A stretch of DNA of 40,044 nucleotides. Source: an uncultured Rickettsiales bacterium. Lineage in GTDB: Bacteria; Pseudomonadota; Alphaproteobacteria; Rickettsiales; UBA1997. The stretch spans positions 1 through 40,044 of the forward strand of contig CAJQHK010000012.1 of the NCBI GenBank assembly GCA_905478165.1, given 5' to 3'. Shown piece after piece: positions 28,311-37,483 of this stretch (the first letter of the stretch is position 1; each line of letters starts with the position of its first letter). The translations under genes and the position numbers were made by a program. A model generated the notes under the pieces. That model was not told the DNA's origin. It did not search any database and was given only the letters and a program-made list of their open reading frames with translations.

Positions 28311-28441
28311 CTAACCGCTCTTTATTATAATCTTTTGATTTTTAATGAATTCAATGTCATTTATAGCTGCAATTCCAGCTTTTTGCGCTACCATAGAGGC
28401 GTTAAATGGGTCAAACGAACCTTGTTAATATAAGATCCTGT
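28311..28441 (-). pseudogene. Remnant of a HisC-like aminotransferase
   Basis: In the 420-base spacer between dat and pccA, the minus strand reads S-Y-I-N-K-V-R in one frame (upper end). After a frame change it reads FDPFNASMVAQKAGIAAIND (part of 28311-28424). This resembles the histidinol-phosphate aminotransferase segment I-x-K-V-R-x-P-F-N-V-S-S-x-A-Q-x-A-A-x-A-A-L-x-D-x-E-F. Only about 40 codons survive, with a frameshift and a stop. The rest of the spacer (28442-28656) has nothing recognisable. Confidence 0.5.
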
Positions 28442-28656
28442 CATTTTTGTTTCTTAGCTTAAGAAAATAAAATTTATACATTTTACCTTTAAAGATAGGT
28501 AAATAATTTTTCATATTAGATTTATAAAAAAGTAACTTTACAGAAAATAGCTGATTTTATTGGCAAATCTAAATCGGATATAGCTTGACTTCAATTTGCT
28601 TAATTTTAAAATAAATCCTCGTTAAGGTAATAATTTAAGAAACTAAAATCTATATT

Positions 28657-30651
28657 ATGGTGCATAAATTACTCATTGCTAATAGGGGCGAAATAGCTTG
28701 TAGAATTATTAAAACCTGCAGAAAATTAAGTATTAAAACCGTTGCTGTCTATTCTGATGCTGATACCAACTCCCTCTTTGTGCAAATGGCTGACGAATCC
28801 TACAATATTGGACCCGCCCCATCATCAAAAAGTTACTTAAACATTGAAAAAATTATTGATGTTATTCAAAAAAGTGGAGCTAACTTAGTCCATCCTGGAT
28901 ATGGATTCTTATCAGAAAATGCTACTTTTGTTAGAGAGCTAGAAAAGAGAAATATTAAATTTGTTGGCCCAAATTCAAAATCTATTTCCATGATGGGTGA
29001 CAAAATTGAATCTAAAAAAATTGCTATTGACGCAAAGGTCAGTACGGTTCCGGGTCATGTGAAAGTTATTGTTGATGCTGATGAAGCCAAAAAGATTGCT
29101 AAAAAAATTGGATTACCCGTTATGATTAAGGCCTCTGCTGGTGGTGGTGGGAAAGGTATGAGAGTGATCTATGATGAAGATAAAATTGCTGACGCCTTTG
29201 AATCCACAACCAATGAAGCTAGAAATAGTTTTGGTGATGATAGAATATTTATTGAAAAATTTATTGAGAATCCAAGGCATATTGAAATTCAAATTATTGC
29301 CGATAAACAAGGTAATGTAGTTTGTTTAGGTGAAAGAGAGTGCTCTATCCAAAGAAATAACCAAAAAGTAATTGAAGAAGCCCCGAGTCCATTTGTGGAC
29401 CCAAAAACTCGTAAAAAAATGTATGATCAATCAGTAAAATTAGCTAAAAAAGTTGGCTATTTTTCTGCTGGTACGGTTGAGTATGTAGTTGATAGTGATA
29501 AAAATTTCTATTTTCTAGAAATGAATACTAGGTTGCAAGTAGAGCATCCTGTTACTGAATTAGTTACAGGCGTGGATTTGGTGCAACTAATGATTGATGT
29601 TGCTTTAGATAAAAATTTACCATTTACGCAAGATGACATTAAATTAAATGGTTGGGCCATGGAGTCTAGAATTTATGCCGAAGACCCTTCTCGTAACTTC
29701 TTACCTTCCAGCGGCAGGGTAAATCTTTATATCGAGCCTGAAGAAAGTAAAAATGTTAGAGTAGATAGTGGAGTTTATGAGGGTGGTGAAGTTAGTATGT
29801 TCTATGATGCTATGATATCTAAATTATGTTCTTACGGTAAAAATCGTGATGAAGCTATTGAGCACATGAAAAGAGCTCTGAGTAATTATGCTATAGCGGG
29901 GATTTCTCATAATATCACTTTTCTTGAAACTATCATGAGAAATAAAAGATTCTGTAGCGGAGAAATATCAACAAACTTTATTAAGGAAGAATTTAGCGAA
30001 GGATTTTTAGGTAACCAATTAGACAGTCAGGATAAAAGAGACTTAATTTCAACTGCTATGTTTATATATAATAAAAATTATAGCAGAAATTCACACATTA
30101 CAGGTAAATTAAATAAAGAAGGAAAGCAGATTAATGATCGTTGGGTTGTTATACTTGATAATGAGTCTTATTTAGTTGAAATTTTATCCACTTCTAATGA
30201 AGAGATCATAATTAATTGCGATAATACTCAGATCAAAATTTCTAGCCATTGGAGGAACGGAGACAAGTTATTTAAGGCCAGCGTTAATAATGTAGAAATA
30301 GGAGTAAATATCCGAAGCAATAATAGGTCTGGAGGATATCTATTGCAACATTCTGGGTCAGATGTCTATGCCCAAGTGCTATCTTTAAGGAATGCTGAAT
30401 TATATAAATTTATGCCAAAATTAGAGAAAAATCCAAAACCAACAGAATTAACATCGCCAATTACTGGTAAAATTATTAAATTTAAAGTTTCCGAAGGCGA
30501 TGAAGTAAAGGCTGGTCAAGAATTGGTGATTATTGAAGCTATGAAAATGGAAAATATAATTAGAACTGACTATGATGTTAAAATTAGAAAAATAGAATTT
30601 TCTGAGGGCGAAGTTTCGGGAGTCGGTCAAACTATAATGACTTTCGCTTAA
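28657..30651 (+). CDS. pccA: Acetyl/propionyl-CoA carboxylase alpha subunit (biotin carboxylase and carrier)
   Basis: This is the biotin-bearing subunit that carboxylates biotin with ATP and bicarbonate for transfer to propionyl-CoA (or acetyl-CoA) by the beta subunit. The order is a biotin carboxylase domain (1-450, with the glycine-rich ATP loop KASAGGGGKGMR and the EMNTRLQVEHPVTE block), a middle BT domain, and a C-terminal biotinyl domain with EAMKMEN and biotinylated K630. Length (664) is typical of alphaproteobacterial PccA. The beta subunit gene is not within the window. It is 23 bases upstream of nadA, probably co-transcribed. Confidence 0.95.
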   Translation: MVHKLLIANRGEIACRIIKTCRKLSIKTVAVYSDADTNSLFVQMADESYNIGPAPSSKSYLNIEKIIDVIQKSGANLVHPGYGFLSENATFVRELEKRNIKFVGPNSKSISMMGDKIESKKIAIDAKVSTVPGHVKVIVDADEAKKIAKKIGLPVMIKASAGGGGKGMRVIYDEDKIADAFESTTNEARNSFGDDRIFIEKFIENPRHIEIQIIADKQGNVVCLGERECSIQRNNQKVIEEAPSPFVDPKTRKKMYDQSVKLAKKVGYFSAGTVEYVVDSDKNFYFLEMNTRLQVEHPVTELVTGVDLVQLMIDVALDKNLPFTQDDIKLNGWAMESRIYAEDPSRNFLPSSGRVNLYIEPEESKNVRVDSGVYEGGEVSMFYDAMISKLCSYGKNRDEAIEHMKRALSNYAIAGISHNITFLETIMRNKRFCSGEISTNFIKEEFSEGFLGNQLDSQDKRDLISTAMFIYNKNYSRNSHITGKLNKEGKQINDRWVVILDNESYLVEILSTSNEEIIINCDNTQIKISSHWRNGDKLFKASVNNVEIGVNIRSNNRSGGYLLQHSGSDVYAQVLSLRNAELYKFMPKLEKNPKPTELTSPITGKIIKFKVSEGDEVKAGQELVIIEAMKMENIIRTDYDVKIRKIEFSEGEVSGVGQTIMTFA

Positions 30652-30674
30652 GTTGGATAATATTTGAAGCAAAG

Positions 30675-31604
30675 ATGATTAACTTTGAAACTGAAATCAT
30701 AAAACTAAAAAAGGATCTGAACGCTGTAATCCTTTCTCACTTCTATCAAGATGAGGAGATTCAAGATATTGCTGATTTTGTCGGTGATTCTTTAGATTTA
30801 TCTCGCAAAGCAACGACAACTAATGCTGATGTGATTATTCTTTGCGGGGTAAAATTTATGGCTGAAGTTGCAAAGGTTCTAAATCCCAATAAAATAGTTT
30901 TAATTCCAGATATGAATGCTGGTTGTAGTTTGGAAGAATCTTGTAATCCTGCTGAATTTGCTAAATTTAAAGAAAAACATCCTGATCATCTAATTTTAAC
31001 ATATATCAACTGTTCCGCTGAAATTAAAGCTTTATCAGATATTATAGTTACCTCAACCAATGCTGTAAAAATTGTTGAACAAATTCCAAAAGATCAAAAA
31101 ATTATCTTTGCACCAGATAGGCATTTAGGAAGTTATATTTCTAAAAAAACAGGAAGGGATATGCTTTTGTGGCATGGAAGCTGTATTGTTCATGAGCAAT
31201 TCAGCGAAAAAGAGTTAGTAAAACTAAAAACCAAATATAATAAGGCAAAAATTATTGCTCACCCTGAATGCCCAGAACATCTATTGTCTTATGCGGACCA
31301 TATTGGCTCAACATCCTCCCTCTTAAAGTTCGCAACAGAAGGGGTTGGTGGTGAATTTATTGTCCTAACGGAGCCTGGCATCATACATCAGATGAAAAAA
31401 GCTAATCCAACAGGAAAATTTTATGATTGCCCAGGAATTAATCAGTCTGGTTGCGTTTTATGCAATACTTGTCCATATATGCAATTAAATAATCTTGAAA
31501 AATTATATAAAACAATGAAGAATAGGAGTAATGAAATTACTTTAAGTAAAAATTTGATAAAAAAAGCGTCGACATCTTTGGAGAGGATGCTAGAAATGTC
31601 TTAA
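30675..31604 (+). CDS. nadA: Quinolinate synthase
   Basis: NadA condenses iminoaspartate with dihydroxyacetone phosphate to quinolinate in de novo NAD synthesis. The 309 residues show the three [4Fe-4S] cysteines C84 (in NAGCSLEESC), C170 (in W-H-G-S-C) and C266 (in NTCPYM). They also show the SHFYQDEEIQDIADFVGDS opening and H-P-E-C-P at 196-200. Length matches the compact form. nadB and nadC are not adjacent; the co-transcribed upstream gene is pccA. Its presence indicates the cell may make its own NAD, unlike the most reduced Rickettsiales. Confidence 0.96.
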   Translation: MINFETEIIKLKKDLNAVILSHFYQDEEIQDIADFVGDSLDLSRKATTTNADVIILCGVKFMAEVAKVLNPNKIVLIPDMNAGCSLEESCNPAEFAKFKEKHPDHLILTYINCSAEIKALSDIIVTSTNAVKIVEQIPKDQKIIFAPDRHLGSYISKKTGRDMLLWHGSCIVHEQFSEKELVKLKTKYNKAKIIAHPECPEHLLSYADHIGSTSSLLKFATEGVGGEFIVLTEPGIIHQMKKANPTGKFYDCPGINQSGCVLCNTCPYMQLNNLEKLYKTMKNRSNEITLSKNLIKKASTSLERMLEMS

Positions 31605-31663
31605 GATTTTTACAACATTCCCAAATCATTGAATGGGAATAAGATTATATCCTACTAAACAAT

Positions 31664-31755
31664 GGAAGGGTGGCCGAGTGGTTGAAGGCGCACGCTTGGA
31701 AAGCGTGTATGGGGGTAACACCTTATCGAGGGTTCGAATCCCTTCTCTTCCGCCA
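31664..31755 (+). tRNA. tRNA-Ser (GGA)
   Basis: A full cloverleaf is visible. The acceptor stem is GGAAGGG paired with the complementary strand ahead of GCCA. The D-arm is GGCCGAGTGGTTGAAGGC, the anticodon stem CACGC/GCGTG holds loop TTGGAAA (anticodon GGA), a long variable arm typical of serine tRNA follows, and the T-arm has GGTTCGAATCCC. The CCA end is encoded. Confidence 0.95.
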
Positions 31756-31880
31756 GTACTACAGTAATAATCGATTAAAATAACTCCCAAAATATTAAAA
31801 ACAAACTCTATTCGAATCCTTAATAATTAAGTAATTGGGTTTGACAATTTTTGGTAACCGACCTTAATGAGTGAAGCGTG

Positions 31881-32042
31881 GTGTCATCCCTTATTCAGAC
31901 TTGTATTGTAAGGCTTAATAAAATTTACTTAGATTTGGAGTTTTATTCTTCATTTGAAAAGATTCTAATAACTGAACCCTTGCTAATTAAGGATCAATAT
32001 GATGACCCCATTTATCAAACCAAAAAAAATTTTAAACCGTAG
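31881..32042 (+). pseudogene. Unidentified short reading frame, probable remnant
   Basis: A 53-codon plus-strand frame (GTG start possible at 31881, stop at 32042) ends with a D-Q-Y-D-D-P-I-Y-Q-T-K-K-N-F segment. A 36-base piece of it, 31991-32026, recurs at 37718-37753 with 29 matches. That second copy lies beside transposase debris. I do not recognise the family. It lies in the 1.1-kb low-coding stretch between the two tRNAs. Confidence 0.3.
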
Positions 32043-32070
32043 ACAGATTATTCCTTGCTTATGGTCATTG

Positions 32071-32382
32071 TCACTTCTGCCTGTACCAAAATTTAGGGTA
32101 CGTCCAATCCATTGTATTTTTTAATAGATTATTTTTATCATAGTTAGATTTAATCATCTTGACCTCTCGCTTTATTAAATTATTAATCGCTACAAAATTA
32201 TTATTTCTTATCATTTTCTGTAATTCTCTCCAATATTTCTCTGGATAATATTTTTTACTTAATGTTGTTAAGTAGGGAAAATTTTCAGGAGTAAATCCAT
32301 TTTCTATATCCTCATCCGTAACCTTGTTATATCTTATTCTATTTTTCCTATCTTCACAAAGTTGGATTTGAGACAGTCCCAA
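32071..32382 (-). CDS. Hypothetical protein, possibly a truncated gene
   Basis: A 103-codon frame begins at a TTG; no ATG or ribosome site is near, and the frame stays open about 45 bases further upstream. The product is charged and aromatic-rich, with D-E-D-I-E-N-G-F-T-P-E-N-F-P-Y-L near residue 23 and a basic helix-forming second half. No signal, membrane segment or known motif is visible. It sits antisense to and next to an IS30-type remnant, so it may be the 3' part of a gene cut by a mobile element. Confidence 0.35.
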   Translation of the reverse strand: MGLSQIQLCEDRKNRIRYNKVTDEDIENGFTPENFPYLTTLSKKYYPEKYWRELQKMIRNNNFVAINNLIKREVKMIKSNYDKNNLLKNTMDWTYPKFWYRQK

Positions 32383-32412
32383 TATGCATCTTTTAACAAA
32401 GGACCCCTTAAA

Positions 32413-32496
32413 AAAATAGAAAATATTTTAAACAATATGGTAAGAAAAATTTTAGGCTGCAAAACCCCTAATCAAATGTGGAAAGGAAATATATGA
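32413..32496 (+). mobile_element. IS30-type transposase C-terminal remnant
   Basis: The plus strand reads IENILNNMVRKILGCKTPNQ followed by M-W-K-G and a stop at 32496. This matches the end of IS30-family transposases, where the last helix carries L-N-N-R-P-R-K-x-L-G-x-K-T-P-N-x-V-F. In-frame codons continue upstream to about 32377 without clear similarity. No inverted repeats or catalytic domain remain, so the element is dead. Confidence 0.6.
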
Positions 32497-32846
32497 TTTG
32501 TTCTATTTAGACCTTAAAATTATCTTTTTAGTCCACCGCAGCCAATAAGATCAAGCGTTGTAACACCTTCTGTCGCTACTATTTCTGTCAAAGAAGTTAT
32601 GATATTGAATATTGCATAATTTGTTATACCCTATTATTGGAGAGTCTACGTGTTATTATGATAAAGATTTAAATTTTTTCTGTAAAAATGTTTACACCTA
32701 AAAAACTAGCAATATCTTTGCCCCATTTCTGTTTATTTTTTAAATTTTTACTGTACTATTTTGGGTTAGGATCGATAAAAATATATGACATTCGAGGCCG
32801 CTTTGGGGCCAAAGAAAAATTTTATTAATCAATCCTTGATATAACT
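32497..32846. other. Decayed spacer between the IS30 remnant and tRNA-Arg
   Basis: There is no intact gene. On the minus strand a 36-codon open stretch (32520-32630) ends T-T-L-D-L-I-G-C-G-G-L-K-R and then a stop; it has no start codon and I do not recognise it. Short hairpins of four to five base pairs near 32795-32812 are too weak to call. Confidence 0.35.
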
Positions 32847-32923
32847 TGGTGCGCCCTAGTCGATTCGAACGACTGACCCACAGCTTAGAAGGCTGTTGCT
32901 CTATCCAGCTGAGCTAAGGGCGC
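32847..32923 (-). tRNA. tRNA-Arg (TCT)
   Basis: On the minus strand the cloverleaf starts GCGCCCT. It has the D-arm AGCTCAGCTGGATAGAGCA, anticodon stem ACAGC/GCTGT with loop CTTCTAA (anticodon TCT), T-arm with GTTCGAATC, and acceptor end AGGGCGC-A-CCA. CCA is encoded. This tRNA reads AGA, the expected main arginine codon in an AT-rich genome. Confidence 0.95.
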
Positions 32924-33113
32924 GTAGATTACTGCGATAATTTCCACCTAAAATACTTAATTTTTAAATAAAGGATTAACACAATAATGCAAGGATAAGA
33001 TAGTAAATTTGAGCAATTAAAATATCAAGATAATAATTTTATAACTTGTTTTTAAAATTTATTTTAATAAAAATATTTATAATTTAAATTAAAAATAATC
33101 TTTATTAAATCTA

Positions 33114-34370
33114 ATGTCGAAAGAAATTAAAATTGCAATTGCGGGTCTCGGTACTATTGGTGGTGGTGTTTATAAAATTCTGATCAATGAGATTGAACAA
33201 ATTAATAAAAGATGTAAAAATCCTTTAAAATTAATTGCCGTCTCAAACCTTACAAAACCAGATTTTTATCAAGATTCTGACGCAAAATTTTACAATAATT
33301 GTCTTGATTTAGTTAATAATGATGAGGTTGATGTTATTATTGAGCTAATTGGCGGTTCTGATGGCATTTCTTACAAATTAGCAAAAGCAGCTCTAGAAGC
33401 TAAAAAACACTATATCACAGCTAACAAGGCTTTAATTGCTAAACATGGCAATGAGCTTTCTAAAATTGCCGAAGTGAATGAGGTTTATCTTAATTTTGAA
33501 GCTGCCGTTGCTGGAGGTATCCCTGCCATTAAAAATCTTCGAGAAGGCCTTTCTGCCAATAAAATTGAGAAAATTATTGCCATCTTAAACGGCACCTGCA
33601 ATTTTATTTTAACCAAAATGGAGAAAGAAAACCTTCCTTTTAACGAAGTCCTTAAAGAAGCTCAAGAGCTTGGTTATGCTGAGGCAGATCCAACTTTTGA
33701 TATTGAAGGGATTGACACCGCTCATAAGCTGGTAATCTTGTCAGCAATTGCTCAGAATAATAAAATTGATTTTGACAATATTAGTATCGAAGGTATTACT
33801 AAAATTACTATTGATGATATTAATTTTGCCAAAGAATTTGGCTACAAAATTAAATTGGTTGGTATTTTTGAAGATTTAAATAATGGTCAAATTATGCAAA
33901 ATACCTACCCTGCCCTAGTCCCTGCAGGCAGTCATATTGGCCCAATTGACGACTCTTATAATGCACTTCTAATAAAGGGTAATAATTCAGATTGGAACCT
34001 TTCCGTGGGTCGTGGTGCTGGTGAATTTCCAACTGCATCTGCTGTAATTGCAGATGTTATTGATATTGCTAATGATAGATACACTCACCCCCTTGGGGCT
34101 AAAAATTCTGATTTAGGGGTTTCAAATATCACGGATCTAAGCAGTAGAGTTGGCAAATATTACTTAAGATTTATCGCTGACAACAATCCAGATTTTATTA
34201 AAAGTCAGTTTAAAGATGATATCATTGAAAATTTTACTGCCAAAGAAGATGGTGATAAAATTATTTATGGAGTCTTTACCAAATCTATTGCTGAAAAAGA
34301 AATTTTATCATTAAAGGAAAAATTTGTTAATGACAATAATTTTATCTTCATTAGAATTGAAAATATATAA
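33114..34370 (+). CDS. hom: Homoserine dehydrogenase
   Basis: It reduces aspartate semialdehyde to homoserine, the branch point to threonine and methionine. The 418 residues have an N-terminal NAD(P)-binding motif GLGTIGGGV (11-19), the A-N-K-A-L-I-A-K-H-G block, the catalytic region N-G-T-C-N-F-I-L-T-x-M and G-Y-A-E-A-D-P-T-F-D-I-E-G-I-D. A C-terminal ACT regulatory domain begins at about residue 345 (Y-Y-L-R-F). The ACT domain suggests threonine feedback inhibition. It is monofunctional, without an aspartokinase domain. thrB/thrC are not adjacent. The 190 bases before it, after tRNA-Arg, carry nothing clear. Confidence 0.96.
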   Translation: MSKEIKIAIAGLGTIGGGVYKILINEIEQINKRCKNPLKLIAVSNLTKPDFYQDSDAKFYNNCLDLVNNDEVDVIIELIGGSDGISYKLAKAALEAKKHYITANKALIAKHGNELSKIAEVNEVYLNFEAAVAGGIPAIKNLREGLSANKIEKIIAILNGTCNFILTKMEKENLPFNEVLKEAQELGYAEADPTFDIEGIDTAHKLVILSAIAQNNKIDFDNISIEGITKITIDDINFAKEFGYKIKLVGIFEDLNNGQIMQNTYPALVPAGSHIGPIDDSYNALLIKGNNSDWNLSVGRGAGEFPTASAVIADVIDIANDRYTHPLGAKNSDLGVSNITDLSSRVGKYYLRFIADNNPDFIKSQFKDDIIENFTAKEDGDKIIYGVFTKSIAEKEILSLKEKFVNDNNFIFIRIENI

Positions 34371-34423
34371 TTAACATTATATCTCAACCCTCTTTAAACA
34401 TAAGGATATAAATACACAAAATC

Positions 34424-34948
34424 ATGAAAAAATTATTACTATCATTATCAGTTGCTACTCTCTTTCTAAGTGTCAGCTCAGCCAACGCTTTGAATATTGC
34501 ATTTATTGAAACTGACGCAATCATTGAAAAGTCAATAGCAATGAAAAAAGCAAAAGATCAAATCTTAGAGCAAAGAAAAAATTATCAGGAGGAATTATCG
34601 GCTGAAGAAGAAGATTTAAAAAAGAAAATTAAGAAGCTAGAAGATCAAAGATCTAAATTCACTAAAGATACTCTAGCCAAAAAAGAAAAAAAATTATCAC
34701 AAGAAATTACCGAATTAAATCAACTCTTAAAAACTAGAAATGAAACATTGAGAGAGGTTGAGATTAAAGTTATGACCCAAATTGGAGAAAAAATGGAAGA
34801 GATTCTTAAGGATGTCAAGGAAAAAGAAAAAATTGACCTTATATTTGCTGATAAGCAAGTAATCCTATATAACAAAGAAATGGATATTAGTAACAAGGTC
34901 TTAAAAAGATTAAACACAGAATTGCCTACGGTTAAGGTTAGATTCTAA
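34424..34948 (+). CDS. skp: Skp/OmpH periplasmic chaperone
   Basis: Skp is a trimeric periplasmic chaperone that carries unfolded outer-membrane proteins to the BAM complex. A signal peptide occupies residues 1-22 (cleavage after SANA). A short beta segment N-I-A-F-I-E-T-D follows, then a long lysine/glutamate-rich coiled coil (about 35-135) and the closing strand segment with K-I-D-L-I-F-A-D. Length (174) is usual. In most proteobacteria skp lies between bamA and lpxD; here it lies between hom and dnaE, one base before the dnaE start. Confidence 0.9.
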   Translation: MKKLLLSLSVATLFLSVSSANALNIAFIETDAIIEKSIAMKKAKDQILEQRKNYQEELSAEEEDLKKKIKKLEDQRSKFTKDTLAKKEKKLSQEITELNQLLKTRNETLREVEIKVMTQIGEKMEEILKDVKEKEKIDLIFADKQVILYNKEMDISNKVLKRLNTELPTVKVRF

Positions 34949-34949
34949 T

Positions 34950-37445
34950 ATGGGGTCGCAAAAATTTATTCACCTCTGTAACCATACCACATTTTCTCTC
35001 TGCAAGGGAGCTATTCACATTAATGACTTAGTTAAACGAACCGCGTCAGAAGAAATGCCAGCAGTTGCAATTACCGACATCTGCAATCTTTTTGGCGCTC
35101 TAGAATTTTCAATTGCTTGTAAAAAAAATAATATTCAGCCGATTATCGCCTGCGACCTACTAATTGATACTGAAGATTCAGATAGATCTAATATTTCTGA
35201 TCTAGAATTAGAAGAAACTTTTAAAAGAATTATCTTAATTGCCAAAAATGATATTGGATATTTACATCTTTTAGATTTAGCTAGCGAAATTCATCTTTCT
35301 CGCATAAGGAACCTAGCGCCTCACATCAAATTATCAGAACTAAAAGAAAAATCTGAAGGCTTGATAGTGATTTGTGGCGGAGAAAAGGGTATATTAGGTA
35401 AAAATATCTTAAGAAACAACCTCTCTCAAGCTGAAAAATTAGCCGAGAAATTCAAAGAAATGTTTGTTGATAATTTTTATATTCAAATTTCGCGCCACGG
35501 AATGGGGGCTGAAAGAAAAATTGAACAAAACCTTATTGACATCGCCTACAAAACCCAAATTCCTTTGGTTGCAATTAATGACAACTACTTTCTAGATAGG
35601 TCGATGTATGAAGCTCAAGACATCCTGAGTTGCATTGGTCAAAAAAGATATTTAATTGAGGAGGATAGAGAGAAATTAACCAAAGATCATCATTTTAAAT
35701 CAAGTTCTGAAATGTTAAAATTATTCTCTGACATACCAGAATCAATAGAAAATACTGTAAATATTGCAAAGAAATGTCATATTATGGCCTTTGAAAGGGA
35801 ACCTACCCTACCCCACTTTCCAACAAAACAAGGCATGAGTGAGGCTGAAGAATTAGAAGAAAAATCAAAGAAAGGTTTAAAAGAAAGGTTAAAATTTAAA
35901 TTTGAGATGGAAAATATCTCAGATCAAGAAAAAATTATCAAGGAGTATAATAAAAGGTTAGAATATGAACTTGGCATCATTAAAAGAATGAATTTTAGTG
36001 GCTATTTTTTAATTGTATCTGACTTTATTACTTGGAGTAAGGAAAATGATATTCCCGTTGGTCCAGGTCGCGGCTCTGGAGCTGGCTCAATTATTGCTTG
36101 GGTTTTAAAAATTACGGATCTTGATCCAATTCGATTTAGCCTCCTTTTTGAAAGATTTTTAAATCCTGAAAGAGTCTCTATGCCTGATTTTGATATTGAT
36201 TTTTGTCAGGCCAGGAGGGATGAAGTGATTGATTATGTGCGACAAAAATATGGCAAAGAGATGGTGGCACAAATTATTACTTTTGGAAAATTGCAAGCAA
36301 AAGCTGCTATTAAAGATGTTGGTAGAGTTTTACAAATGCCCTATAATCAAGTTGATAGAATCTGTAAATTAATTCCCTTTAATGCTATTGAGGCTGTAAC
36401 ACTTAAGAAGGCCATCGAGATGGATAAGGATTTACAAAATGCTATTGAAGAGGATCATGAAATTAAAAAATTAACCGACATTGCACTCATGCTTGAGGGG
36501 GTAAATCGTCACGCCTCAACACATGCTGCTGGAATCGTTATTGGAGACAAAAAACTCAAAGAAATTGCCTGTCTTTACACTGATGACATTAATTCTATGC
36601 CAGCAATTGGCTATTCCATGAAATATGCCGAAAAAGCTGGATTGGTAAAGTTTGATTTTTTAGGTTTAAAAACCCTGACCGTTATTGATAAAGCTGTAAA
36701 ATTAATCAATAAATCTCGTGGCACTAATATTAATATAGGAAAAATTCGTCTCGACGACAAGGATACTTTCGATATGCTTTCTGATGGCGATTCAATCGGT
36801 GTATTTCAAATAGAATCTTCTGGAATGAGGTCTGTTCTAAAGCAAATGAAGCCAGATAAAATTGAAGATATAATAGCTTTAATTTCACTTTATCGACCTG
36901 GTCCAATGGATAATATTCCAACCTACATTAGAAGAAAGGCGGGATTAGAAAAGGTTGAATATCCTCACCCACTCTTAGCTCAAGCTTTAGAAGAAACTTA
37001 TGGTGTAATAGTCTATCAGGAGCAAGTGATGGAAATTGCTAAAATTTTAGCGGGATATAGTCTTGGGGCTGCAGATTTACTGCGTCGTGCTATGGGTAAA
37101 AAAGATAAGGATGAAATGGACAAGCAAAGACAAATTTTTATCGAAGGAGCTGCAAGAAATAATATCGATAAGAAGCAATCGGAAGAAATTTTTGACTTAG
37201 TGAATAAATTTGCTGGCTATGGCTTCAATAAATCTCATGCCGCTGCCTACGCCATGATTTCTTACCAGACAGCTTATCTAAAGGCAAATTACCCAGTAGA
37301 GTTTATTGTGGCATCAGTTAACCTTGAGGTTGATAATAGTGAGAAAATCAATAACTTCCTTCAAATGGCAAAAGATCATGGAATTAAAATTTTACCAGTT
37401 GATATTAATGAGAGTAAGGCGCTTTTTGATATAGAAATACTTTAG
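34950..37445 (+). CDS. dnaE: DNA polymerase III alpha subunit, C-terminally truncated
   Basis: This is the replicative polymerase catalytic subunit, but it is 831 residues long against about 1,150 normally. Present are the PHP domain (from FIHLCNHTTFSLCKG), palm residues D415 and D417 in PDFDIDF and D569 in KFDFLGLKTL, the thumb, and most of the fingers (YGFNKSHAAAYAMISYQTAY). The frame stops just after K-I-L-P-V-D-I-N-E-S, where family members continue for over 300 residues with the clamp-binding motif, OB fold and tau-binding domain. None of these is found in any frame downstream; an IS630-type remnant lies there instead. All catalytic residues remain. It is either a decaying copy or an unusual short form. 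It starts one base after skp. Confidence 0.9.
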   Translation: MGSQKFIHLCNHTTFSLCKGAIHINDLVKRTASEEMPAVAITDICNLFGALEFSIACKKNNIQPIIACDLLIDTEDSDRSNISDLELEETFKRIILIAKNDIGYLHLLDLASEIHLSRIRNLAPHIKLSELKEKSEGLIVICGGEKGILGKNILRNNLSQAEKLAEKFKEMFVDNFYIQISRHGMGAERKIEQNLIDIAYKTQIPLVAINDNYFLDRSMYEAQDILSCIGQKRYLIEEDREKLTKDHHFKSSSEMLKLFSDIPESIENTVNIAKKCHIMAFEREPTLPHFPTKQGMSEAEELEEKSKKGLKERLKFKFEMENISDQEKIIKEYNKRLEYELGIIKRMNFSGYFLIVSDFITWSKENDIPVGPGRGSGAGSIIAWVLKITDLDPIRFSLLFERFLNPERVSMPDFDIDFCQARRDEVIDYVRQKYGKEMVAQIITFGKLQAKAAIKDVGRVLQMPYNQVDRICKLIPFNAIEAVTLKKAIEMDKDLQNAIEEDHEIKKLTDIALMLEGVNRHASTHAAGIVIGDKKLKEIACLYTDDINSMPAIGYSMKYAEKAGLVKFDFLGLKTLTVIDKAVKLINKSRGTNINIGKIRLDDKDTFDMLSDGDSIGVFQIESSGMRSVLKQMKPDKIEDIIALISLYRPGPMDNIPTYIRRKAGLEKVEYPHPLLAQALEETYGVIVYQEQVMEIAKILAGYSLGAADLLRRAMGKKDKDEMDKQRQIFIEGAARNNIDKKQSEEIFDLVNKFAGYGFNKSHAAAYAMISYQTAYLKANYPVEFIVASVNLEVDNSEKINNFLQMAKDHGIKILPVDINESKALFDIEIL

Positions 37446-37483
37446 AAGATATTCATTGTACTTAATTAAAGTATTACAATTGA

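Noticed and set aside
31617-31640. Terminator after nadA
   Set aside because: A 7-bp stem (ATTCCCA/TGGGAAT) exists, but there is no T-run, so I do not call it.
37400-37445. Split-intein dnaE as in cyanobacteria
   Set aside because: No intein N-terminal motif precedes the stop; the sequence ends in ordinary DnaE residues followed by transposase debris.
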